Source: Bacteroidota bacterium
GTDB taxonomy: Bacteria > Bacteroidota > Ignavibacteria > T3Sed10-11
Direction of reading: 5' to 3'
NCBI GenBank assembly: GCA_007128495.1
Contig: SKXH01000105.1
Location: forward strand, 1-5,730
Length of the DNA: 5,730 bases
Below are positions 1 to 5,730 of this stretch, one piece after another. Each line of letters opens with the position of its first letter. The first letter of the stretch is position 1. The notes below the pieces were generated by a model. The model was not told the DNA's origin and searched no databases. It was given only the letters and a program-made list of their open reading frames with translations. Position numbers and translations under genes: made by a program.

Positions 1-553
1 GCCGTGTAAAATGAGAGAGCGAACTGAAGAACGGACTCAGCTTCATTGCTACGGGGATCTTGACCGCTGCTTTCACTGCCTTGAGTATGTCGATATACAA
101 GTTCTCCACCTCAACGCCGGATAGACGGGGATTTGTGGGAATATAGTACACGTTCAATTCCAACGCATCGGCACCTGCCTGTTCCATCTTTCTGGAATAA
201 TCGATCCAGCCGCCGACGGTGACGCCATTTAAACTTGCAATCACGGGGATATCGACTGCTTCTTTTGCCATTTTTATATGCTCGAGATATTCTTCCGGAC
301 CGATCCGGTAATCGCTTGCTTCCGGAAAGTACGTGATCGCCTCAGCAAAGCTCTCAGCGCCGAATTGCAGATAGTGGTCGAGCTCTTTCGATTCATGTCG
401 AATCTGTTCTTCAAACAATGACTCTAAAACCACCGCTGCCGCCCCTGCATCTTCCATTTTTTTCAGATTGTCGATTTCGTTTGCCAATGGAGATGCCGAT
501 GGTACGATCGGATTTTTCAGAGTAAGCCCGAGATACTTTGTTGTTAAGTCCAT
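1..553 (-). CDS. Dihydroorotate dehydrogenase-like flavoprotein (N-terminal 184 residues, runs off the window)
   Basis: The frame reads from an ATG at 553 to the window edge with no stop, so the C-terminal part (FMN phosphate-binding half of the barrel) is missing; relatives are usually a little over 300 residues. The start follows MDLTTKYLGLTLKNPI, the usual opening of the class 1 dihydroorotate dehydrogenase (TIM-barrel, FMN) fold, and a GAGG ribosome binding site sits 6 nt upstream. Alternating strands and helices are visible, such as IPVIASLNG at 102-110, and a lysine in VAMKLSP (K171) matches the conserved FMN-contacting lysine. However, the catalytic loop, normally N-x-S-C/S-P-N, reads LNVYYIPTNP (133-142), and the conserved substrate/FMN lysine of the second strand is Glu44 in VVLESLF. 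It is therefore probably not a pyrimidine-pathway enzyme. The gene lies 33 nt downstream of nifJ on the same strand and is probably co-transcribed. From general knowledge, this subfamily often neighbours nifJ and is annotated only as dihydroorotate dehydrogenase-like. An electron-transfer role is inference. Confidence 0.92.
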   Translation of the reverse strand, partial: MDLTTKYLGLTLKNPIVPSASPLANEIDNLKKMEDAGAAAVVLESLFEEQIRHESKELDHYLQFGAESFAEAITYFPEASDYRIGPEEYLEHIKMAKEAVDIPVIASLNGVTVGGWIDYSRKMEQAGADALELNVYYIPTNPRLSGVEVENLYIDILKAVKAAVKIPVAMKLSPFFSSLSHFTR

Positions 554-559
554 ATATTG

Positions 560-563
560 CCTC
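560..563 (-). promoter_or_regulatory. Ribosome binding site of the dihydroorotate dehydrogenase-like gene
   Basis: On the minus strand GAGG stands 6 nt before the ATG at 553. It lies within the 33-nt gap after the nifJ stop codon. No hairpin followed by a T run is visible in this gap, which supports read-through transcription from nifJ and separate translation initiation. Confidence 0.6.
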
Positions 564-586
564 GTTGTTTTAAAAAATTCCGTTTA

Positions 587-3500
587 TTATTGATTACCGT
601 TTTGTCCGTTTGTTTTACCGTCAAGAATATCCGCCATCTTCTCGATAAGATGATAACTGTAATCGACATCCTGCTGAGCAAGTTTCATGAGTTTCTTGGC
701 TGCTTCCGGATGACTCTTTGTGAGCATCTTAAAACGAGTTTCCATATAGGCGTATTTCTCAAACGGTATTTTCGGCGGTTTCGAATCGAGTGACAATGCT
801 TTCTTACCTTCTTTCCGGTTATCCGGGTTATATCGGTAGAGTGGCCAGTGCCCGGAATCAACCGCTGCCTTCTGATTATCCATACCCTTCGCCATGTTGA
901 TGCCGTGCGCAATGCAATGGCTGTATGCAATGATAACCGAGGGACCGTCGTATTTTTCCGCTTCGATGATCGCTTTAACCGTATGAACATCGTTGCTTCC
1001 CATTGCAATCTTTGCAACATAAACATCCCGGTATGTCATTGCGATAAGACCGAGGTCTTTCTTCGGTAACGGTTTACCGCTCGCCGCGAATTTTGCAACT
1101 GCGGCCCGCGGTGTTGATTTCGACATCTGACCGCCGGTGTTTGAATACACCTCGGTATCCAGAATAAGAATGTTGACATTCTTACCGGAAGCGAGCACGT
1201 GATCGAGCCCGCCGTAGCCGATATCGTATGCCCAGCCGTCGCCGCCCATAATCCAGACGCTCTTTTTGACGAGATAATTTACTATGTTCAGCAATTGTTT
1301 TGCCTGTGGTTTGTCGTTCTTCTCAAGTTTTTTCTTGAGTGCTTCGACTTTCTCGCGCTGCTCGTAAATATCCGCTTCGTCTTTTTGAGCGTTGTTGAGG
1401 ATAGCATTCACGAGTTCATCGCCTATATCCGATCGCAGAGTTTGTAGCAATTCACGAGCGAACTCTTCATGCTTATCTATCGAAAGCCGCATACCGAGTC
1501 CGAACTCCGCGTTGTCTTCAAATAGGGAGTTAGACCATGTCGGGCCGAGTCCGTCTTTATTTTTCGCCCAGGGAGTCGTCGGTAAATTGCCGCCGTAAAT
1601 TGATGAACATCCTGTTGCATTTGCAACAAGCATACGATCGCCGTACAATTGACTTACCAATTTCACGTATGGTGTTTCTCCGCAGCCGGCACAGGCGCCG
1701 GAGAATTCAAACAGCGGTTCAAGAAATTGTGAGCCCTTGATCGTATCGACCTTAACTTCTCTGCGGTCGATCTCCGGTATATTAAGGAAGAAGTCCCAGT
1801 TCTCGCGCTCTAGTTCACGCAATGGACGCTGGGGATGCATATTGATAGCTTTGAGCCGGGTTTCTTTTTTATTTTTTGCCGGACAAACTTCAACACACAA
1901 TACACAGCCGGTACAATCTTCGACTGCTACCTGCAGGGTATATTTCATACCGGGGAATTCACGTCCGCGGTAGTCGGTCGATTTAAATGTTTCCGGTGCA
2001 CCTTCAAGATGTTTCGGATCGTATACTTTTTGCCTGATCGTGGCGTGCGGACAGGCAATGACACATTTACCGCACTGGATACATACATCGGGATCCCAGA
2101 CCGGTACTTCCGTTGCTATGTTTCGTTTCTCCCAACGAGCAGTTGTAGTGGGGAAGGTACCGTCGATCGGCATCTTGCTTACCGGTATTGAATCGCCTCT
2201 TCCGGCAATAATTTCGGCGGTAAAATTTTTGACAAATTCCGGTGCATTCTCAGGCACCACCGGCGGCATCTCGACATCGCTCGTCATTTTATCGGGGATT
2301 TCAACTTCGTGAAGATTTTCAACTGCTTTATCGACGGCATTGTAGTTCATCTGCACAACTTCATCGCCCTTGCTGCCGTATGTTTTCTTAATTGCATCTT
2401 TGATCTTTGCAATCGCTTCATCTTTCGGTAAAACACCGGAGATTGCAAAGAAACATGTCTGCATAATCGTGTTCACGCGGCCGCCCATACCGGTTTCACG
2501 GGCAACTTTGTAACCATCGATAACATAAAGTTTGATATTCTTTTCAAGGATTTGTTCCTGTACACGTTTCGGTAATTTATCCCATACTTTATCTTTCGGC
2601 TGTTGGGTGTTTACAAGGAACGTTGCCCCTTTAACGGCATACTTAAGCATATCGAGTTTCTCAAGGAATACTTCCTGATGACATGCTATAAAGTTTGCTT
2701 TGCTGATCAGATACGTCGACCTGATCGGCTTTTTACCGAATCGAAGGTGAGATGTTGTCATTGAGCCGGACTTCTTCGAGTCGTAAACGAAATAACCCTG
2801 CGCGTAGTTATCCGTTTCTTCACCGATGATCTTGATCGAGTTTTTATTTGCTCCGACCGTACCGTCGGCACCGAGACCGAAGAACATTGCACGGATAGTT
2901 TCTTCCGGTTCGATATCAAATTCGGGATCGAAATCGAGACTTGTTTTGGTAACATCGTCAACTATACCGACAGTAAAATGATTTTTCGGACGCGATTTCT
3001 TCAGCTCGTCAAATACCGCCTTTACCATTGCCGGTGTGAATTCTTTCGATGATAATCCGTATCGTCCACCGACAATTGTGGGAAGCGATTTAAACTTTGA
3101 ATCGTCGTTATCAAGCGCTTCGGTAAAGGCAGTTACAACATCCTGATATAACGGCTCGCCAATGCTGCCCGGTTCTTTTGTTCTGTCGAGCACTGCAATC
3201 GATTTAACGCTCTTTGGAATTGCCTGCATAAAGTGCTCGGTTGAGAATGGGCGGAATAACCGGACTTTTAAGATACCCACATCCTCATTTTTGCTTTGAA
3301 GGTACTCTACCGTTTCTTCAGCCGTATCGGAACCCGAGCCCATGAGAACAATGATTCTTTCGGCTTCGGGACTTCCAAAGTATTCGAATAACTGATATTG
3401 TCTGCCGGTGAGCTTGGCAAATTTATCCATTGAATTCTGGACGATCTTCGGTGTCTGTAAATAAAAAGTATTGACAGTTTCGCGGCCCTGAAAATAAACA

Positions 3501-4168
3501 TCCGGATTTTGTGCCGAGCCGCGAAGCACCGGATTATCGGGGGTCATAGCCCGGCGCCTGTGTTCGAAAACCAATTCATCATTGATCATCGCCCGGATAT
3601 CATCGTCGGAAAGTTGTTCGATTTTTCGTACTTCGTGTGAAGTTCTGAAACCGTCGAAGAAATGAAGAAATGGTACGCGCGACTCAAGTGTTGCTGCCTG
3701 CGCTATCAGAGCAAGATCCATTACTTCCTGCGGATTATTGGATGATAGCTGTGCCCAACCTGTTTGGCGTGTAGACATTACATCACTGTGATCTCCGAAT
3801 ATCGAGAGTGCCTGGGCAGCTAATGAACGAGCCGCAATGTGAAATACCGTCGGCGTAAGTTCGCCGGCAATTTTATACATATTCGGGATCATTAACAGCA
3901 ACCCCTGGGATGCGGTAAAGGTTGTTGCCAGTGATCCTGACTGCAGCGCGCCGTGCAACGCACCGGCTGCACCACCTTCGCTCTGCATCTCAATAACCGT
4001 CGGAACGGTATCCCAGATATTTTTCCTTCCTTCTGCTGACCAATGGTCGGCTAGTTCACCCATATCAGATGATGGGGTGATGGGATAGATGGCAATCACT
4101 TCGTTGGTTTTATGCGCAATATGTGCGGCAGCATTGTTGCCGTCTATAGTAACCTTGAGTCTTGACAT
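587..4168 (-). CDS. nifJ: Pyruvate:ferredoxin (flavodoxin) oxidoreductase, single-chain, 1193 residues
   Basis: This enzyme oxidatively decarboxylates pyruvate with CoA to acetyl-CoA and CO2, passing two electrons to ferredoxin or flavodoxin; it can also run as pyruvate synthase. It is cytoplasmic. Numbering from the ATG at 4168: the thiamine pyrimidine domain carries YPITPSS (28-34, Thr31), EMQSEGGAAG with Glu64, and Arg114. The transketolase-C-like domain spans about 255-400, the CoA/gamma domain about 425-620 (DNYAQGYFVYDSKKSG), then an EKR-type linker. A two-cluster ferredoxin domain has CxxCxxCxxxC at 696-706 and again at 752-762. The thiamine-diphosphate domain has GDGWAYDIGYGG (Asp977), YSNTGGQ (Asn1010), and the proximal-cluster cysteines 826, 829, 854 and 1085. 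All match the ligands of Desulfovibrio africanus PFOR, with a constant offset of 14 in the last domain. The C-terminus stops close to where that enzyme begins its oxygen-protective extension, so this version lacks it. ATG 4168 is preferred over an upstream TTG at 4183 because that TTG overlaps the ribosome binding site. Confidence 0.98.
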   Translation of the reverse strand: MSRLKVTIDGNNAAAHIAHKTNEVIAIYPITPSSDMGELADHWSAEGRKNIWDTVPTVIEMQSEGGAAGALHGALQSGSLATTFTASQGLLLMIPNMYKIAGELTPTVFHIAARSLAAQALSIFGDHSDVMSTRQTGWAQLSSNNPQEVMDLALIAQAATLESRVPFLHFFDGFRTSHEVRKIEQLSDDDIRAMINDELVFEHRRRAMTPDNPVLRGSAQNPDVYFQGRETVNTFYLQTPKIVQNSMDKFAKLTGRQYQLFEYFGSPEAERIIVLMGSGSDTAEETVEYLQSKNEDVGILKVRLFRPFSTEHFMQAIPKSVKSIAVLDRTKEPGSIGEPLYQDVVTAFTEALDNDDSKFKSLPTIVGGRYGLSSKEFTPAMVKAVFDELKKSRPKNHFTVGIVDDVTKTSLDFDPEFDIEPEETIRAMFFGLGADGTVGANKNSIKIIGEETDNYAQGYFVYDSKKSGSMTTSHLRFGKKPIRSTYLISKANFIACHQEVFLEKLDMLKYAVKGATFLVNTQQPKDKVWDKLPKRVQEQILEKNIKLYVIDGYKVARETGMGGRVNTIMQTCFFAISGVLPKDEAIAKIKDAIKKTYGSKGDEVVQMNYNAVDKAVENLHEVEIPDKMTSDVEMPPVVPENAPEFVKNFTAEIIAGRGDSIPVSKMPIDGTFPTTTARWEKRNIATEVPVWDPDVCIQCGKCVIACPHATIRQKVYDPKHLEGAPETFKSTDYRGREFPGMKYTLQVAVEDCTGCVLCVEVCPAKNKKETRLKAINMHPQRPLRELERENWDFFLNIPEIDRREVKVDTIKGSQFLEPLFEFSGACAGCGETPYVKLVSQLYGDRMLVANATGCSSIYGGNLPTTPWAKNKDGLGPTWSNSLFEDNAEFGLGMRLSIDKHEEFARELLQTLRSDIGDELVNAILNNAQKDEADIYEQREKVEALKKKLEKNDKPQAKQLLNIVNYLVKKSVWIMGGDGWAYDIGYGGLDHVLASGKNVNILILDTEVYSNTGGQMSKSTPRAAVAKFAASGKPLPKKDLGLIAMTYRDVYVAKIAMGSNDVHTVKAIIEAEKYDGPSVIIAYSHCIAHGINMAKGMDNQKAAVDSGHWPLYRYNPDNRKEGKKALSLDSKPPKIPFEKYAYMETRFKMLTKSHPEAAKKLMKLAQQDVDYSYHLIEKMADILDGKTNGQNGNQ

Positions 4169-4177
4169 GTACTTATT

Positions 4178-4181
4178 CTCC
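4178..4181 (-). promoter_or_regulatory. Ribosome binding site that sets the nifJ start
   Basis: On the minus strand GGAG is followed by 9 nt and then the ATG at 4168. The longest reading frame would begin five codons earlier at a TTG (4183-4181) that shares bases with this GGAG, so that TTG cannot use it. With the ATG start the active-site residues number Thr31, Glu64 and Arg114, the same as in the crystallised D. africanus enzyme (recalled from the literature), which further supports it. Confidence 0.8.
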
Positions 4182-4231
4182 AAAAATTAAAAAATGAGAA
4201 CGATTTATATTCAAATTTAATAAATAAATAC

Positions 4232-4241
4232 GCTATATAGC
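4232..4241. promoter_or_regulatory. Palindrome GCTATATAGC, possible operator upstream of nifJ
   Basis: A perfect 10-bp inverted repeat extends to an imperfect 18-bp one (4228-4245) with one mismatched pair. It lies about 65-75 nt upstream of the nifJ ATG, between the candidate nifJ promoter elements and the gene, where a repressor could act. The sequence does not match the consensus I know for Fnr (TTGAT-N4-ATCAA) or Rex. Short AT-rich palindromes arise by chance, so the regulatory role is only a suggestion. Confidence 0.25.
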
Positions 4242-4255
4242 TTATATTTCTTACT

Positions 4256-4286
4256 TATACCTAAAAATTACAAATACTATGCCAAA
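4256..4286 (-). promoter_or_regulatory. Weak candidate promoter for nifJ
   Basis: Reading the minus strand, TTTG at 4286-4283 is followed after 19 nt by TAGGTATA at 4263-4256, resembling the Bacteroidota promoter pattern TTTG-N19-TAnnTTTG, with two mismatches in the second box. The same stretch also offers TTGGCA (4285-4280), five of six matches to the classical -35 box, but the nearest TATAAG is 20 nt further on, longer than usual. Either would give a leader of roughly 80 nt before nifJ. Confidence 0.22.
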
Positions 4287-4309
4287 GGAAAAGTAAAAAT
4301 TCATAATGG

Positions 4310-4338
4310 TTGATTTTCGTCTAAAATGTAGTTATATA
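4310..4338 (+). promoter_or_regulatory. Candidate sigma70-type promoter for ddl
   Basis: TTGATT (4310-4315) and TATATA (4333-4338) are separated by exactly 17 nt, each with four of six matches to the classical -35 and -10 boxes. Transcription would begin near 4345 and give a leader of about 55 nt before the ddl TTG. The AT-rich background makes such matches fairly easy to find, so this is a candidate only. Confidence 0.42.
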
Positions 4339-4383
4339 GAGAAGTTACACGGAATTGTTAAAGCTCTAAGTATACCTCGATCT

Positions 4384-4390
4384 GGAAGGA
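4384..4390 (+). promoter_or_regulatory. Ribosome binding site supporting the TTG start of ddl
   Basis: GGAAGGA ends 10 nt before the TTG at 4401, a slightly long but workable spacing. Upstream in the same frame there is no ATG, GTG or other TTG before the stop TAA at 4359, and the next ATG is at codon 127, far inside the enzyme. The TTG is therefore the only sensible start. Confidence 0.7.
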
Positions 4391-4400
4391 TTTATTAAAA

Positions 4401-5414
4401 TTGAAAATAGCTTTACTATGCGGTGGTGTTTCACCGGAACGTGAAGTATCCCTTTTATCCGGTAGAAACATCACAAAGGCCTTGCGTGCACGAAATTATG
4501 AAGTAATTGTAATAGATCCGGCGTATGGTACAAATCAACCGGGAGAAAAGGAATTATTCTCGGTTTCAATAACACGGGAGCCACCCAAATTGAACGGATC
4601 GCCCCTTTTATCATCCCGTAATTATATAGAAGCGGTAAATAATGCCATTCCGGAGGATGTTTCGCTCGCTTTTATTGCGCTACACGGGACATGGGGAGAA
4701 GATGGTAAAATTCAATCATTGCTGGAGTTCAGAGGTGTTCCCTATACCGGTTCGGGTGTTCTTGCAAGTGCGCTGGCAATGGATAAATTCGTATCGAAAA
4801 GGATATTCCGGGAAGGTGGAATCCCGACTGCACCCTGGATACCGATCCGGGGAAAATTTGATCCGGATATAATAAGGAGAGAAATCGACCGGCAATTCGG
4901 ATATCCGATAGTAGTAAAACCGGTTAATCAAGGATCGACGGTCGGTATGACGATCGTACAAAATGAACAACATCTGAATGATGCGGTTGCGATGGCATTA
5001 CGGTATTCTGAAACTGTTCTGATTGAAATGTATATAGCCGGTCGTGAACTCACGGTTTCGATGTTGGGGCATGAACCATTACCGGTCATTGAGATATGTC
5101 CCAAAGAAGGATACTACGACTATAAGAATAAGTATATACCGGGTATGACCGAATACCTGGTACCTGCTCCGCTCGAAGAAAAGGATGCGGCAAACTTACA
5201 AGATATTGCCCGAAAGGCATTTTCGCTGCTCGATTGTAAAGGTTTCGGAAGAGTGGACTTCCGGTATAACAAAGCAGGCGAACCATATTGTCTTGAAGTG
5301 AATACAATACCGGGGATGACCGACACGAGTCTTGTTCCGAAAGCTGCCAGGGCGGTTGGAATAGAATATGATGAGTTATGTGTTCGGATTGTAAAAAATG
5401 CAGTAGAGCAGTGA
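4401..5414 (+). CDS. ddl: D-alanine--D-alanine ligase, 337 residues, TTG start
   Basis: This cytoplasmic ATP-grasp enzyme joins two D-alanines to make the dipeptide added to the peptidoglycan precursor by MurF. The N-terminal signature KIALLCGGVSPEREVSLLSG (2-21) supplies Glu15. The central domain has LHGTWGEDG (94-102), PYTGSG (114-119), MDK with Lys129 and VVKP with Lys173 for ATP, and the GSTVGM loop with Ser179. Lys244-Tyr245 lie in the omega loop; tyrosine here is typical of dipeptide-forming ligases, whereas D-Ala-D-Lac (vancomycin-resistance type) ligases carry another residue. Arg284, Asp286, Glu299 and Asn301 bind substrate and magnesium, and Ser310 in TSLVP closes the site. Relative to recalled E. 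coli DdlB there are about 32 extra residues in the N-terminal domain (roughly 41-73), a place where the family is known to vary. The gene opens a rightward unit and is followed after 42 nt by an FtsB/DivIC-type gene. Confidence 0.97.
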   Translation: MKIALLCGGVSPEREVSLLSGRNITKALRARNYEVIVIDPAYGTNQPGEKELFSVSITREPPKLNGSPLLSSRNYIEAVNNAIPEDVSLAFIALHGTWGEDGKIQSLLEFRGVPYTGSGVLASALAMDKFVSKRIFREGGIPTAPWIPIRGKFDPDIIRREIDRQFGYPIVVKPVNQGSTVGMTIVQNEQHLNDAVAMALRYSETVLIEMYIAGRELTVSMLGHEPLPVIEICPKEGYYDYKNKYIPGMTEYLVPAPLEEKDAANLQDIARKAFSLLDCKGFGRVDFRYNKAGEPYCLEVNTIPGMTDTSLVPKAARAVGIEYDELCVRIVKNAVEQ

Positions 5415-5456
5415 GGGTTGCTTGCAAATAATGTCCTAAGTTAGTATTTTTCAACA

Positions 5457-5730
5457 ATGAACGATATTTATCTTCGAAAGAAAAAACCCGGTGTTCGATT
5501 ACTGCAGCAATCACTACCACGGTTATTGCGGCGCGGCGCTTTGTGGAAGATAGGGATCGTGGCTGTGATCGTTGGATTTGTACTGTTCGGTAACAGAGCG
5601 ATAATTCACAGAGTTAACCTGGAAATAGAAAAACAGCAGATGACCGAACAGATAAAAGAGGCGGAAGCCGAAACCGAACGTCTTCGTGAAAAACTTGAGC
5701 GGGTTGAACGAGACGATGCATTTATTGAAA
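5457..5730 (+). CDS. FtsB/DivIC-type septum formation protein (N-terminal 91 residues, cut by window end)
   Basis: The frame opens at ATG 5457, just after an in-frame TAG at 5442, and stays open to the window edge. A basic N-terminus (LRKKKPG, and RLLRRG around 22-27) is followed by one hydrophobic segment at about 29-50, ending in VLFGNRAII, which recalls the FG-x-x-G-I exit of E. coli FtsB. Residues 51-87 are charged, with heptad-like spacing (EIEKQQMTEQI, ETERLREKLERVE), as expected for the periplasmic coiled coil. The last residues, RDDAFIE, match the start of the family's conserved D-x-x-Y/F-IE-x-x-AR end. Such proteins bind FtsL and FtsQ in the divisome and are usually about 90-120 residues, so perhaps 20-40 are missing. 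No strong ribosome binding site precedes it. It probably shares a transcript with ddl (42-nt gap, no terminator seen). Confidence 0.85.
   Translation, partial: MNDIYLRKKKPGVRLLQQSLPRLLRRGALWKIGIVAVIVGFVLFGNRAIIHRVNLEIEKQQMTEQIKEAEAETERLREKLERVERDDAFIE

Larger units (their letters stand above)
4169..4400. other. AT-rich divergent intergenic region between nifJ and ddl
   Basis: These 232 nt separate the two divergent start codons and must hold the promoters of both units. They are clearly richer in A and T than the flanking genes, with runs such as TTTAATAAATAAATA at 4216-4230. The region holds a candidate ddl promoter, a weaker candidate nifJ promoter, a palindrome at 4232-4241 and both ribosome binding sites. 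I found no tRNA, riboswitch-like fold or convincing protein gene; the only small frame of note is a 30-codon one at 4306-4398, treated as doubtful. Confidence 0.85.

Noticed and set aside
1835..2191. 118-residue plus-strand frame opposite nifJ
   Set aside because: It lies wholly within the strongly supported nifJ coding region, on the other strand. It has no ribosome binding site of note, and its cysteine-rich look comes from the antisense of the ferredoxin-domain codons.
4212..4219. TAAATTTG on the minus strand, a perfect match to the Bacteroidota -7 box
   Set aside because: No TTTG lies at the required distance of about 19 nt upstream, and the AT-rich context makes the 8-mer easy to find by chance.
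4279..4296. Tiny ATG frame of five codons in the intergenic region
   Set aside because: It is too short to be meaningful and has no supporting signal.
4309..4324. Half of an Fnr-like box (TTGAT) upstream of ddl
   Set aside because: The second half-site ATCAA is absent at the required spacing, so it is not an Fnr site.
4716..4973. 85-residue minus-strand frame inside ddl
   Set aside because: It is fully contained in the central domain of ddl, which has every expected motif in the plus frame.
5415..5456. Possible terminator or promoter between ddl and the FtsB-like gene
   Set aside because: There is a short T run (5447-5451) but no stem before it, and the TTGCAA/TAGTAT pair has a spacer of only 14 nt, so neither is convincing.
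5086..5520. 144-residue minus-strand frame across the end of ddl
   Set aside because: It overlaps the conserved ATP-grasp end of ddl and the start of the FtsB-like gene. The product shows no recognisable domain, so it is a shadow frame.

Overview
The window is a compact stretch of bacterial chromosome with about 46% GC by eye and only short gaps. It holds two divergently transcribed gene pairs around one AT-rich intergenic region (about 4169-4400). Weak or absent Shine-Dalgarno sites at some starts, a TTG start, a single-chain pyruvate:ferredoxin oxidoreductase and a ddl gene followed by an FtsB/DivIC-type gene would fit an anaerobic or facultative member of the Bacteroidota/Chlorobi/Ignavibacteria (FCB) neighbourhood. 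That placement is inference; nothing in the window fixes the taxon.

Leftward (minus-strand) unit: a complete nifJ gene (4168 down to 587) encodes a 1193-residue pyruvate:ferredoxin/flavodoxin oxidoreductase with all thiamine-diphosphate and [4Fe-4S] ligands in place. After a 33-nt gap with its own ribosome binding site comes the N-terminal 184 residues of a dihydroorotate dehydrogenase-like flavoprotein (553 down to the window edge). Its active-site loop does not carry the catalytic Cys/Ser of true dihydroorotate dehydrogenases, so it is probably an electron-transfer or other oxidoreductase accessory of nifJ rather than a pyrimidine-biosynthesis enzyme.

Rightward (plus-strand) unit: ddl (4401-5414, TTG start) encodes a D-alanine--D-alanine ligase with the complete set of catalytic residues. 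It is followed after 42 nt by the start of a small single-pass membrane protein with a coiled coil, recognisable as an FtsB/DivIC septum-formation protein and cut by the window end. This pair joins peptidoglycan precursor synthesis to septum assembly.

The intergenic region contains a plausible sigma70-type promoter for ddl, a weaker candidate promoter for nifJ, and a small palindrome lying between the candidate nifJ promoter and the nifJ start. I see no RNA genes, mobile elements, CRISPR arrays or convincing terminators. The window is largely ordinary housekeeping and central-metabolism DNA. The most interesting points are the altered active site of the nifJ-linked flavoprotein, the correction of the nifJ start codon, and the ddl-ftsB-like pairing.
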